Assembly (NCBI GenBank): GCA_021030915.1
Contig: JAGEMR010000169.1
Location: 1-56,097 of the forward strand
Source: Astrothelium macrocarpum
Lineage: Eukaryota > Ascomycota > Dothideomycetes > Trypetheliales > Trypetheliaceae
Length of the DNA: 56,097 nucleotides
Direction: 5' to 3'
Shown: in pieces, positions 22,456 to 33,700 of the stretch
How positions within the stretch are numbered: position 1 is the stretch's first letter
Layout: each line of letters starts with the position of its first letter
Translations under genes and position numbers: made by a program
The notes under the pieces: model-generated
Database searches by the model: none
What the model saw: the letters and a program-made list of their open reading frames with translations, nothing else
What the model was told of the DNA's origin: nothing

Positions 22456-25389
22456 TTAAGCAATAGAAGCAAATGCACGCTTCTTTTTCCCTTTATCCCC
22501 AGCTGCTTGCTCATCATCGACATCTTCAATTGCCCGGATATCTCGTGCTTTGACCTCGTCACCAAGCCATCTCAACGCTGCAATGTTGAACCCAATCCTG
22601 GATTTCTCTTGTTCCAGCCATTCACTATAAGCCTTCTCAATCTTCATCAGATCCGCCTTCAGTGCTTTACTGGCAACGATTTGTGAATGATGCGTTCGTA
22701 ACACAAAGCTGAAAACGCGCCAAGCAATTTCAGGAGACATGCGACGTTCTAAAAAGATGGCAACGAAGGTGAAGAGTGGTTGAACAGCAGAAAAAGGGAG
22801 CACGAGAAGTGCGTCATGGAGGGCAGGGGTAGGAATACGGGACAACGTTGCAAGAACGTGCTGCTCAGCGGAGATGTCCAAGGCCGAGAGCATGGGGTTT
22901 CGTTGCGGTAGTGCCATTGACGGATTCAACTCTTTTTGCGCGATATATTCGCGCATGAGCTTCAAATCTTCGTACGCAATCTCAAGCGCCTCAAGAAGAC
23001 GCTCGCCATGGGTGAGGGTAGCTATGGTTTGTCTCGTTGCAGCCGCAACATCCATTGAGTTTTCTGGGTCATCATCGACTTCGCCATCTCGGGCATCACG
23101 GTCCAAAGATGTCATGAGAGTCGATTCATACATTTCTTCGAGCTCACGCTCGCGCTCTTCCTCTAGGAAAATTAAGTCGTCGCCAACATCCCAGATCCGA
23201 ATGCTTTTGTCGTGTGAGGCGGTAATGACCTTTTCCCCTGTTCTAGAAACTGCCATGGCCCAAATCTCTCCATGATGGCCTGAAAGCTTTTGTATTTGTT
23301 CAAATTTATCACCATCCCAGGTTTTGAGTGTGTGATCTTTGCTTGCAGAAAAAAAGATGTGTTTCTCATCGTGTTCTACTGGGTGTGGTATGAAGGAGAC
23401 GTGCAAGATGCTGTCCTGGTGAGCGAAAAAGGCCTTGTGACAATCCCCAAAATCAAGTCCCCAAAGTCTAACATTTTTGTCGGCGCTGCATGTTGCTATA
23501 AGTTTGCTGTCGGACGATATTGACATGTTTAGAACAGGTAATTTGTGTCCGTAAAGATTAAGAAATAGCTTTAATGAGTCGACAAAGAATACTTTGACAG
23601 TATTATCGAGCGTCGAGACAGCCAAGAGTCGAGAATCGGGAGAGAAGCGTATGCTAAGAATGTCGTCTGTGACTTTTAATGTCCGTTTGTGCACAAGTTT
23701 CAGTCTCGGCGTAGTCCGTCTGGTTCCAGGTATTTCTTCTTGAACGATTTCGAAATTCCAGAACTTTGCAGATTTGTCCGCGCTTCCTGTCACTACCGAA
23801 CGTCCGTCTGGGTGGACCTGAAGTGTCCATATTGCTCCATCGTGGGCCGAGAAGGAGTCTAAGAGGGTTGACGAAGCAACGTCGAAAAGTTCAAGATCGC
23901 CTGTCTTGGTACCAAGGAGGACAATCTTGTCTCCAGGAAGAAAGGAGCAACACAAAGCCTGTCCGCAATCTAGCGTTCGTAAGCAACTCTGTGTCATGAC
24001 ATTCCAAAGCTTCAGTGCTCCCGTTGAAGCTGTAACTAGCATTCTGTCATCAGAGCTGAGAGCCATTGCTCGGATATCCGTCCGATGACCTGGCAAATCT
24101 ACAGAATAAATTCTGTCATAATCTGGTGGCTCCGAGCTTGATATCTTCTTGCTTTTCTCTTTAGCTGTCACCTGATACGTCTCCAATTGGTTGTTAGTGG
24201 TCGCGACCAGTAACTCAATAGCCTTGCTGCCTTTGCCAATGATCCAGTCCAGTGATCGAACCTTTCCTCCAGTACGCACAATGACATGTGGCACAAAGAC
24301 GTCCAACGCATCAGCAGTATCAAGATTGTTCTGTTTCTGATCAAGCTCATCGTCGTCTGGCAAGCTTTCACCAGTAGCTGCGGCTTTTTCCCTTCTTCTA
24401 CGTCTTTTCCTAGCGAGGTGCTTTTTTATTTCATCTTCTCCTCGAATCCGCCATATTTCCACTGCCTTTTCTGATCCATGAGCAGCAACATAATCCAGCT
24501 TTGGGTGAAATGATACACCTGTGGTTCTCTCTTTCCCTTGTCGATGTAATATACCTTGCTTGTGAAGGTATTTTTGCCATTTCTTGCCACCAACACGCTG
24601 AGCTAACTCTCCCAACCCATCCACATCCAAAGACCAGATCTTAAGCTCTCCTTCATTCCCAGCTGTTATGCACCCTCTTCCATCTGCAGAGATACCAAGT
24701 GCCCAGCACTCGCCGTTCGTCTGCGCAACATGTGTTTCGATGCAATGGGGCGTTGAGATATCCCAGATTTTGATCAAGGCGTCCTTGCTCGTAGATAATA
24801 GGAAATTCTCTTCGATAGGCTCATCTTCGTCCGACGTGGCGATATCTATGCCCTCATCCGAGTGCGGTTCCTCTCTGATTCGTCGCCGTGTCCTAACAAA
24901 TTGTATTCCTGTGATTTGATCCTTGTGGCCTCGAAGTTTGAACTCAGCAACTTCTGCGACAAGGTTCCATATGATGATATCGGTATCCCTTGACCCGCTG
25001 GCTAGACGCGATCCGGTTCGGTCGAAAATTAGACTCGTAATGGCTGACCGGTGGCCATTGAAGCTGAGGACAATGTTGGCTGTTTGGTCATCCCATATCC
25101 TGATACTACCATCGCTATAACCAACAGCAAATATATCTTGTTCCGTGAGACTCCGCGAGATAGCCGTCACCTCAGCATCGCATCCGCCATCTCTCCATCT
25201 ACCGAGTAATTCTCCTTTCTTGATATCCCAGCATAGAACTTCTTGATTTGCGCCAACGTAGGCTTGACCAGCGCCGGTACTACGCCCGCTCAAAACATTT
25301 TCAGGTGCCGACCAGACGACGTTTGAAGACCCGGATGTGATGGTTCCAAAGGTTTGCGTATGTTCGTATTTTCTGTAAGACCTGACCAT
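22456..25389 (-). CDS. UTP12: U3 snoRNP / SSU processome WD40 protein UTP12 (DIP2, WDR3)
   Basis: A single frame of 977 aa is close to the yeast Dip2/Utp12 length of about 940. The N-terminus (MVRSYRKYEHTQTFGTITSG) is characteristic of this family. Two tandem WD40 propellers follow, with repeats such as GYSDGSIRIWDD, GSRDTDIIIWNL, GSADKSAKFWNF, CSADKNVRLWGL and ASHDKSIRIWDV. They are interrupted after about residue 320 by a basic insert (KKHLARKRRRRREKA). Residues about 780-940 form the helical Utp12 C-terminal domain (GERLLEALEIAYEDLK ... IAALRWLGDEVKARD), and the tail is Lys-rich (KGKKKRAFASIA). It acts in the nucleolus in early 18S rRNA processing as part of the UTP-B subcomplex. The gene is essential in yeast. 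I saw no intron and no breaks. Confidence 0.95.
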   Translation of the reverse strand: MVRSYRKYEHTQTFGTITSGSSNVVWSAPENVLSGRSTGAGQAYVGANQEVLCWDIKKGELLGRWRDGGCDAEVTAISRSLTEQDIFAVGYSDGSIRIWDDQTANIVLSFNGHRSAITSLIFDRTGSRLASGSRDTDIIIWNLVAEVAEFKLRGHKDQITGIQFVRTRRRIREEPHSDEGIDIATSDEDEPIEENFLLSTSKDALIKIWDISTPHCIETHVAQTNGECWALGISADGRGCITAGNEGELKIWSLDVDGLGELAQRVGGKKWQKYLHKQGILHRQGKERTTGVSFHPKLDYVAAHGSEKAVEIWRIRGEDEIKKHLARKRRRRREKAAATGESLPDDDELDQKQNNLDTADALDVFVPHVIVRTGGKVRSLDWIIGKGSKAIELLVATTNNQLETYQVTAKEKSKKISSSEPPDYDRIYSVDLPGHRTDIRAMALSSDDRMLVTASTGALKLWNVMTQSCLRTLDCGQALCCSFLPGDKIVLLGTKTGDLELFDVASSTLLDSFSAHDGAIWTLQVHPDGRSVVTGSADKSAKFWNFEIVQEEIPGTRRTTPRLKLVHKRTLKVTDDILSIRFSPDSRLLAVSTLDNTVKVFFVDSLKLFLNLYGHKLPVLNMSISSDSKLIATCSADKNVRLWGLDFGDCHKAFFAHQDSILHVSFIPHPVEHDEKHIFFSASKDHTLKTWDGDKFEQIQKLSGHHGEIWAMAVSRTGEKVITASHDKSIRIWDVGDDLIFLEEERERELEEMYESTLMTSLDRDARDGEVDDDPENSMDVAAATRQTIATLTHGERLLEALEIAYEDLKLMREYIAQKELNPSMALPQRNPMLSALDISAEQHVLATLSRIPTPALHDALLVLPFSAVQPLFTFVAIFLERRMSPEIAWRVFSFVLRTHHSQIVASKALKADLMKIEKAYSEWLEQEKSRIGFNIAALRWLGDEVKARDIRAIEDVDDEQAAGDKGKKKRAFASIA

Positions 25390-26160
25390 AATTTAATGGC
25401 GCTCGAACTTTTTTCGATGTTCGGCAAGGTCATCAGCACAGGGGTCGACAAAAGAAATATCGCTCCCGAGGTACCCCACCACGCCCACCTATCCAAACCT
25501 CCAATTCAAACTATTGAAAAGCCACGGAAAAATTTGATGATATCATCTAACAGATTGACTTTGTATCTACTAGGACATCCTCCTACCAGAGTCTTTTGAC
25601 CCATCCGGCAATAACTGTAATGCAGTATGGATCTGTGTCAGGAGTAACATTTCTTTTGTCAAGCCCCAAAGCCACAAACCAACAAGCCGTACACAATTGA
25701 CCAGTGGGGAGTCAACGGATCTCACCCGGATTGCTAAGATAACTTGGAACAAGTCTTCGTCACAGTAGTATATAGCAGTGAGTTTCTCTTATCTGCTAAA
25801 CGTCTAGTCACTTATGATCTCGCCAAGGCAAGCCAGGTGTTTGAGCTTAGCTCACGCTTTGGAAAAGATTGTCACTTTCTTATCTATCAGTACCAAGAAA
25901 TGTAGATCATGCGATAAATATTGCCATCTATGCAACCGTGGTTGATCTAACCTAGTGCTTCCAGCTGTGCGCGTAAGCGGACTCATCGACCACGTGCTAG
26001 CCCTGGCAAAGTTCTCTCTTTGTCATATCCGTTGTGAAAAGAAGGCTTCGAACAGCATTGGCAGAAATTATTGTATCAGACAGTGATCTGTACATACACT
26101 TTGCCTCATTTCAAACTACTGGAAAAAGATTAGGCGGGACAGTCCCAGATCTACAGTACC
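25390..26160. other. Divergent intergenic region, UTP12 / SSU1
   Basis: This 771-bp region lies between two genes transcribed away from each other, so it should hold both promoters. No additional gene was seen. Confidence 0.5.
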
Positions 26161-27564
26161 ATGGCGGAGGATGACCTGCTTCATACGATTTCTGGGGATC
26201 ATATTCGTCGTTCTTACCGCGAAGAGGTAGAAAGGCTGGTAGCGGACAATCCAGCCCTGACTATACCAGCCAGCCAATTCATTTACCCCGAACGTGTACA
26301 CACTCGCCGAACGAATCATTCCTTTGTGGAAGCCTCGGATCCCTCTGGAGGTCAAGAGATGATAGAAAAAGAATCAAGCAGACAACTAACCAAGTACGAT
26401 GTTGGTTGGCGACGGGTAGTTCGAAATTTCAGTCCATCATGGTTCTCTGTAACAATGGGAACCGGGATAGTATCATTGTTGCTCGATACAATCCCTTTCC
26501 AAGCGCGTTGGCTTTACTGGCTTTCTGTCATCTTCTTTGGGCTTAATACGATTCTCTTCTGCATCGCTTTCACGGCTTCATTCCTACGCTATACACTGTA
26601 TCCCGAGATCTGGAGCGTGATGATCGCCGACACCACTAGCTCGCTTTTCTTAGGGACCATGCCCATTGGTTTTGCTACGCTCATCGAATGCTGGATTTTC
26701 CTCTGTTCCCCATTTTGGGGTGCGTGGTCTGTTACCTTTGCCTGGATATGCTGGATGATTGATGCGATTGTTGCTGTTGCCATTACTGTATCCCTCCCTA
26801 CATTGTCTATATCTGAATCACGTCAACAATCGCTCGATCGCATCACTGCTGCACAACTTCTTCCCATATCAGCCACTGTTGTGGCGGCTGGCGTTGGAGC
26901 TGAGATAGCTGAACTTCTTCCTAACCCCGACCACGCTCTCGGCACTCTTCTCGCATCGTACGTCATGTGGGGAATATCGATACCACTGGCTATGACAGTA
27001 TTAGTCATGTATTACCATCGCCTGGCATTACACAAGCTACCCCCAAGAGAAGTCATCGTATCCAGTTTTCTACCTCTGGGTCCATTAGGAATGGGCGGTT
27101 ACGCTGTCTTGTGCCTGGGGGAAGCCGCTCGTAAGATTTTTCCAATGGCAAAATTTTTGGATAACCTGTCGATTGCCGGAGATGTCGCCTACGTCATGGG
27201 GGTTTTTATCTCGCAAATCATGTGGGGATTTGGACTCATCTGGCTTGCCTTTGCTATTGCCACAATCTATCAATGTCGACCGTTTCCTTTTAACATGGGT
27301 TGGTGGGGGTTCACATTTCCGATAGGTGTGTATGCAATTAGCACGATCAAGTTTGGAGTAGTCATGCCAAGTAAATTCTATAAAGTTCTGGGAACGATTT
27401 TCAGCGTGGCAGTTGTATTGTTGTGGATGGTAGTGGCTACTGCGACAGTCAAAGGTGCCTGGAGTGGGAAACTGTTTCATGCTCCTTGTCTCGCAAATCT
27501 ACCCAAAGAGAAGGCGAAGCCGGATCCAGTTGATATTGAGAGCAATCAGGAGCCAGAGCCATGA
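26161..27564 (+). CDS. SSU1-like sulfite efflux pump / TDT-family (C4-dicarboxylate/malate) transporter
   Basis: A single exon encodes 467 aa and starts in a good context (accATGgcg). A soluble N-terminus of about 90 residues is followed by the family signature NFSPSWFSVTMGTGIVSLLL. About ten hydrophobic segments follow (for example LYWLSVIFFGLNTILFCIAF, MWGISIPLAMTVLVMYYH and FSVAVVLLWMVVATATV). The motif SSFLPLGPLGMGGYAVLCLG and the segment WWGFTFPIGVYAISTIKFGV are typical of the tellurite-resistance/dicarboxylate (TDT) family. The pattern fits Ssu1 sulfite exporters better than Mae1 malate permeases, but substrate cannot be fixed from sequence. It acts in the plasma membrane; sulfite export protects against sulfite made during cysteine catabolism. 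The C-terminus is short and hydrophilic. Confidence 0.88.
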   Translation: MAEDDLLHTISGDHIRRSYREEVERLVADNPALTIPASQFIYPERVHTRRTNHSFVEASDPSGGQEMIEKESSRQLTKYDVGWRRVVRNFSPSWFSVTMGTGIVSLLLDTIPFQARWLYWLSVIFFGLNTILFCIAFTASFLRYTLYPEIWSVMIADTTSSLFLGTMPIGFATLIECWIFLCSPFWGAWSVTFAWICWMIDAIVAVAITVSLPTLSISESRQQSLDRITAAQLLPISATVVAAGVGAEIAELLPNPDHALGTLLASYVMWGISIPLAMTVLVMYYHRLALHKLPPREVIVSSFLPLGPLGMGGYAVLCLGEAARKIFPMAKFLDNLSIAGDVAYVMGVFISQIMWGFGLIWLAFAIATIYQCRPFPFNMGWWGFTFPIGVYAISTIKFGVVMPSKFYKVLGTIFSVAVVLLWMVVATATVKGAWSGKLFHAPCLANLPKEKAKPDPVDIESNQEPEP

Positions 27565-28047
27565 TTAGCTGCGTTGTCCGTTAGATACATTAGCAATTCC
27601 AGATACCCATCGCGTTCGTTGACTTTACCACTATGTTGATGACCCGTAGGAAATAGACTGGGCTTATAGTATCTTAGTGAAATCAGTTGAGGCCTTGCAA
27701 ACGGAGAAATTACAAGGGAGGGAACTTTTGTTGACGGAAGCTAACTATCACTATCAACTACTGCTGTCAAGAGAATGTTGGGAGATTTATCGACAAAGCC
27801 TATGATATATTTTCGTGTGCTTGGAATTCCCCATGGTCAAGCACCACCAATTCCATCACCCGGATATTCAAGCAAGCTCCAAGGTCGAGCTTGATGAAAC
27901 AAGACGTTTTCGCCGTAAAGGCGATCGACTAATCAAGGGAGAAAAACAACGGTGTACAATGTATATTGACTGGCTTAAATTAAGCAGACAATTGCAAGTT
28001 TGGTGAACCAGATAGAAATTTTGAAGAAAGCCACAGAGTCCAAGGAT
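27565..28047. other. Intergenic region
   Basis: These 483 bp lie between the 3' end of the transporter gene and the 3' end of the small secreted protein gene. A 63-codon frame (27815-28006) shows no motif. Nothing else was seen. Confidence 0.45.
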
Positions 28048-28665
28048 TTAGTGACATAGTGATTTGGCATCGCTGTTGGGAAAGGTTTGAGAATCCTTGT
28101 GACAAGAAGGCTGTGAGCCCACACTGTAAAGATCACCAGTGTTCGCGTCCAGGTCCTTTGGCGGGTTACGAATAATTGACTGCGGCGAAGATGCCGTCAA
28201 GCTGTCTTCACACTTTATCTGGTCTTGACCATCTCCTTGCTTGTTGCTACCGGTCCATACATCGAAATGACGTTCACCGTTCTTCCAGTCGGTCTCGCAT
28301 TGTACGCATTTGCCGTCAAAGATGCCGTATTTTTTCAGATATGGAATGTAGATGACTTCGCACATTTTGAACTCGCCCTCGGCTGAAGCAATTGTCAAAG
28401 GGTTTTGATAGCTGCCATCTCCTCCAGCAGTATAGCCACGACCATCGCATTGGTAAGCAGTGTTCGCACCAGGTGGGGTGTTGTCTGGCCAGCCAAAGAA
28501 GGTGATTTTATTTCCACTGACTTCGTGACATGCGCCGTTGGAGGTGTCGTTGCCTTGAGTACCGTTGTTTTGGCGGGGTAACAGAATATCCATACGAGGA
28601 TGTGCCATAGCTGATGTTCCTGCCATCAGCGAGGCGAAAAGGAGAGTAAAAGTTTCAGTACGCAT
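28048..28665 (-). CDS. Small secreted cysteine-rich protein, possibly double-psi beta-barrel-like
   Basis: A single exon encodes 205 aa. A signal peptide (MRTETFTLLFASLMAGTSAMA) is followed by a short Asn/Gly-rich linker with a dibasic-free LPRQNNGTQ segment. The domain then holds eight cysteines, enough for four disulfides. Recognisable stretches are ITFFGWPDNTPPGA, GGDGSYQNPLTIASA, CEVIYIPYLKKYGIFDGKC and ERHFDVWTG. The order (small residues, a DP/NP-L-T turn, F-K-x-C-E, then Y-x-P-x-L) resembles fungal secreted proteins with a 3D/RlpA-like double-psi barrel. I rate that as a suggestion only. Two sequons (NGT, NDT) lie near the mature N-terminus. Size, secretion and Cys content make it an effector or wall-acting candidate, but no function is shown. 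Confidence 0.82.
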   Translation of the reverse strand: MRTETFTLLFASLMAGTSAMAHPRMDILLPRQNNGTQGNDTSNGACHEVSGNKITFFGWPDNTPPGANTAYQCDGRGYTAGGDGSYQNPLTIASAEGEFKMCEVIYIPYLKKYGIFDGKCVQCETDWKNGERHFDVWTGSNKQGDGQDQIKCEDSLTASSPQSIIRNPPKDLDANTGDLYSVGSQPSCHKDSQTFPNSDAKSLCH

Positions 28666-30712
28666 AATGAATGAAGTAAGTTTGTTAGAATAGTAAATGG
28701 GAAAAATGTTTCTCGCCTGGAGATGGAATAGAATGGAATATAGAGATTAACATTATGGTCATCCCTCAGGTTCCTTTTGTAGTTGGTGAAGTTCTTACTT
28801 ACGTGAATTGTGTGATCTTCTGTCAAGATGTTAGGCTTACATCATACATGCCAGCTATCAGGTCTTCACGCCGGAAACACATTTGAGATTTGACATTGAG
28901 AAGATGATCCATCTCAATCCTGCAAATGCAAGGACCGGAACAAAACATCAGTTGGCAGTCTCGCTGCAAGTCCATGTCTTGGGATCATCTACATTTTCGA
29001 AAATGCAACTCTCTTTGCTGGGCTTGCTTTGAGGGGACCCGGAAGGCCGGACAAATCCATTGACAAGCTTCTTGTGAACAAACGAGCTGACCGTTTCGGA
29101 AAAAGCAGGTCGACTACAATCCAACCGTCTTTCAAGAACGCTGATAGGTCAGACAATGCGAACGTGTCCAGGAATAGGTAGGGTAGCAACTCAAGTTTCA
29201 AACGCGCGGTCTCAGCTGGAACTGGCAAACATTGGGGAGGAGGGAAGATGGGGCTCGCCGGATCACGGTTATGGATGGAGAGCTTAGATGAATGCGGTTT
29301 AAGCTGGAAGAAACGCGCAAGCCAGCATAACCTGAACGTGGCTAGTAATCCTGTTGGATTCCGGTGGTCGAGGCCCTATCCTGCTTACTATGGCAAAGGT
29401 CGCGGTAAAGTCATACGTTACTCTTACTGAACAATTCGTCGTATGATGATTCAGGTGAGCCAGAGACAGGCTCGGAACAAGAGGCATTAACATTGATGCT
29501 GAAAGAAGTGAAGCCAGTCGTCCAACTGAGGAAAGGTGGCACCCGTGGATACTTTCACGCCACACTACCACACGTTGACATCAGCGGCGCCAGAGCCCAA
29601 ACCGTTTTGCGCTTAGAGGGACTTGAAGCACACGACGCGTTTCGATGTTGAAACAAAAGTTACCGCAGAAATTTTTGAGCCACAATTCCTACGTGAAGCA
29701 ACATTGTGCGCAAAAAGAGTTTAAGTCATTAGTGGCAAGCGCCTTTCATCCACGTCTTTGGACGTCCTTAGGCAGGCCGGACTTGAAACCCATCGTGGAT
29801 TATTATGCTATATAAACACGGATCTGGCCTTCCGGCCCAATACCAAGTCCATACTGAACAACAGTCTGGATGCAACATTAGAGGCTCGTCAATCAACGGC
29901 GTGGCAAGGATGAGAGACTCATTGCCGTGAATCTGGGCGCGAAATGACATTATGGTCTGAAGAGTACCACTGATAGTCGCAACAAGACATTTCAGAATGC
30001 TCTATCATCATATTGATGCGTTCGCACTAACTTGAATCATATGGATGCTGACAATACCCAAACCGTGATCGAAGTCATCGTTTGTAATTTCGCTGCTCAA
30101 TTTCCCCAAGAGCTCTCTAACTTCCGAAATCGCTACCACAACGTCTTTACGGACAACTCGGCCTATCGCGTTCTTCAGCATGTTTTATTGCAGCTGCGAG
30201 TGGTATGCTACCAAAGTCTAAGCCTAGGAAATGTGCCTTCATTCTGTTATTACTCCATCGGCATCTAAAAAGGCATGCCGCCTCTATGGAGCAGTCAGAA
30301 TCTTGCACGATGCATGGACCGGCAAACTCTCAGGCCCTTTTTTGAGCTTCAGAACCGTTGAAAGATGGATTCGATGATCAAGGGACCTGGAATATGGATC
30401 TGACGATGCACATGTGCTCCCAAGCAAGTTGAGCCAGACACGATCTTTGTTACAGCGTTGAACATGGCGTATCTAGGTACCACGCGGCTACTTTTTTCGT
30501 GGCACATTTCCAGTGGCATCAAAGTCTTTAATAAATATGGCGGGTATTCTTGCTGGATATGTGTGGAATGCAAGGTCGCGTGATTAGACGAATCACGGTA
30601 GGAATGTGCCCATCAACACTGTGCTGCAGGTCAATTTTGCTTCCCTCCCTTCCAGGAAAAGAAACGTCTGCGACATTCATGAAGCTTGCGAAGCAAATAA
30701 TCGCCTCGCAAA
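28666..30712. other. Gene-poor stretch (2.0 kb) upstream of two secreted-protein genes
   Basis: This divergent intergenic region should hold the promoters of the small Cys-rich protein (-) and the GH16 protein (+). A TATA-like ctatataaac occurs at about 29809-29818 but no gene follows it convincingly. Frames of 60-90 codons are present without motifs. Confidence 0.4.
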
Positions 30713-33700
30713 ATGTTTCCTGTGCTGTCTTCATCATTCGTTTTGAGACTCATCTTTCTATCCTTAACTTGCAGTGCAGAATTCGCGTTCAGCCAGACTA
30801 CCTATACGGGTGGTAACTCCGGTCCCTATCAATTAATTGATAGCTATACACCTGCCAACTTTTTTAGCAAGTTTGCATTCTTCACCGTAAGTCTCTGACT
30901 TTGAGCAGGTGTTGAACCCTCCTGACAGAAGATTAGGATGGGGATCCTTCCCATGGTTATGTTCAGTACGTAGTGCGTGAATCTACATGAGACTCATTGT
31001 GTTGATCAGCTTCAGATATGTCAACCAGTCAACCGCTCAGACACATGGATGGATTTCTACAAATTCGACTAGCATTTACATGGGGGTCGATACAACGTAC
31101 CTGTGGCCCACCAATGGTCCTGGGAGACCGAGTGTCAGAATATCGAGCAATAACAATTACACTCATGGATTGTTTCTCGTCGACCTAAATCATATGCCGT
31201 ACGGTTGCGGAACATGGCCTGCTTTCTGGACTCTTGGGCCTAATTGGCCGTATAACGGCGAAATCGGTATACATCAGGTTGAAAACTTCAAAAGTCAAGT
31301 CACTAATTGATCGCAGATATAATTGAGGGTGTGAATGTAAACAATGAGAATCTCATGTCTCTACATACTAGTGAAAATTGCACAGTTTCTGGCCTCAATC
31401 AAACTGGCGTACTTCAGACGGACGACTGTTACATTTATGCTGCGGGAAATGCTGGCTGTGGCTCTTACGCAAACAACAATATAACTGCAAACAATTATGG
31501 TGCCGGGTTGAATGCGGCTCAAGGAGGTGTCTATGCAATGGAGTGGACTTCGAGCATCATTAGAACTTGGTTTTTCGCAAGAGGTTCAATTCCTTCCAGC
31601 ATTACGTATGGCTCACCGGATGTATCGCAATTTGGGTTGCCCATGGCGGCATTTGCCGGAGCTTGTCCAAGCTCATTCTGTCCAATCGATAATCATTTTG
31701 CGTCTCACAGTATAGTTTTTGACAATACGTTTTGCGGAGACTATGCCGGCAACACTTATGGCTCTACTACCTGTCCTCAAACAAATGGCCAAGGCTCCAT
31801 GCCATCCTGTGTCAACTGGGTAGCCAACAACCCCAGCAATTTTACGGAAGCATATTGGTCGATCAATTCCGTAAATGTGTATCAGATGCAGAGCGGGTTG
31901 ACTTCTGTGGTTTCTTCGAATGCGGCGTGCCCAAGCACTTCTACGATTCCAGCGGCAAGCACAGTAACACTATCATCTCTTTCCAATGCTATGGGTGCAT
32001 CCACAACATCTTCTGCTCAGTTCTCAGTCCCGCCCAGTGGATTGTCAAGTCCAAGTAGCTTGTCAATGTATACAGGGCCTAACACCTTGAACAATCCCGG
32101 CAGTGTTGTATCCACAAGCTCTTCTTCTTCTAGTTCGACTACGCCGTCGTCTATGTCTGTAATTACCTCATCCACTGGAAGCAGCTCTTCTTCGAGCACA
32201 AGTACTGCTTCATCTACGGGAAGCAACACGTCCTCGGGGAGCGCATTACCACCCATCAGTAGTAGCACATCGTCAGCTACAAACCCTATTGGTACGATTA
32301 GTTGTCCGTCTGCGAACAATACCATCTATAATGATTCCAAAGGCAACGGATATGAAGTACTTTGCGGCTTCGATAACACCGGAACAGGTGTAGGTCCTGT
32401 GGCTAGTCAACCCTCATTGGCAGCATGCATCGAAGAATGCACAAACACTACGAACTGCGTTGCGATTTCGTATGTCGCCACAGGTGGTACTTGCTACTTG
32501 AAATCCACAGAGGGTACTATCACAAGTAATAATCAAGTCACATTTGCAATTATCTTCAACGTTTACGAAGGTGCATCGGGCTCTAGCTTAAGCCAAATCG
32601 CTGGTACTAGTAGTACAACAACTACGGCCAGCTTTTCTATCGTTAGCAGCATCGGCCCTGTCAAATCATCTTCAAGCACATCTTCGAGTTCCTTGGATTT
32701 TTCGCCTGTCAGCTCAGCCAGCACCATAATTTTGACGGCCTCTCTTAGCGGAGTACCGACGATTTCTTCTAATAGCGCTCTTAGCTCTCCTAGCGGTAGT
32801 ACTAGCGCTATGCTTAGCTCTAGCAGTAACACTGGTAGCACCATAATTACCTTCAGCAGTACCAGCATTGCCAGCAGCATCCCGACGAACTCTTTACCGT
32901 CTCTTGGACCGAGTTCACGAACTTCTATAGCATCGGCTCCGACATCAACGAGCACATTATCGCTTTCTTCCTTAGCTTCCGGTGTTGTAAGCTCAGGGGG
33001 ATCATCTTCGACTCTGTCTTCTTCATCCTCCAGCTTTACTCAGCCTTCCGCGTCATCTTCCACTTTTAATCTTTCGACCACCCTTACTATTTCTTCGCCT
33101 TCTCTAACAAGTGCTTCAATCTTGTCAACAGCATCAGGATCATGTGCTCAGCTTACACAGAACACCAACATTTACTCTGATTCCAATGGGTTCACATATA
33201 CGATCCAGTGTAATTATGATCATGGTGGAGGTGATTTAGGTAATCTGGCCGTGAATGGTTTCTCGGATTGCTTCTCCGCATGTGACAGAGAGCCTGGTTG
33301 TATTGCATTTTCCTATCTTGGAGAGTCAGGCCCAGGAAACTGCTATTTCAAGACGTCCTTGAACCCGGGGCAAGCCTCTCAAGGGACAGATTTTGCCTTG
33401 CGTGGATACTCTAACGCTCTAAGCAGTTTCTCTACCCAGAATTCAGTTACAGCATCACTAAAATCATCGTCATCCTTCACTTTTGACTCCCTTTCATCCA
33501 GCATATCAGGACCTTCATCGTCTTCTTTCGTCTCTTCTTCATCTAGCCTTTCTACTTCTCTTGCATTATCCTCAATAACCACAGCACTCTCTACACCATC
33601 TTCAGCATTGAGCTCGGCGTCGTCTTCTTTTACCTCGCCTCTGTCATCTGCGCTGTACATTAGCAGTACTACTTCGTCCAGTGCTGCGCCTTCATGTTCG

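Noticed and set aside
29800..29960. TATA-like box and following short frame as a small gene
   Set aside because: A TATA-like ctatataaac is present, but the frame after it closes quickly and shows no protein features.
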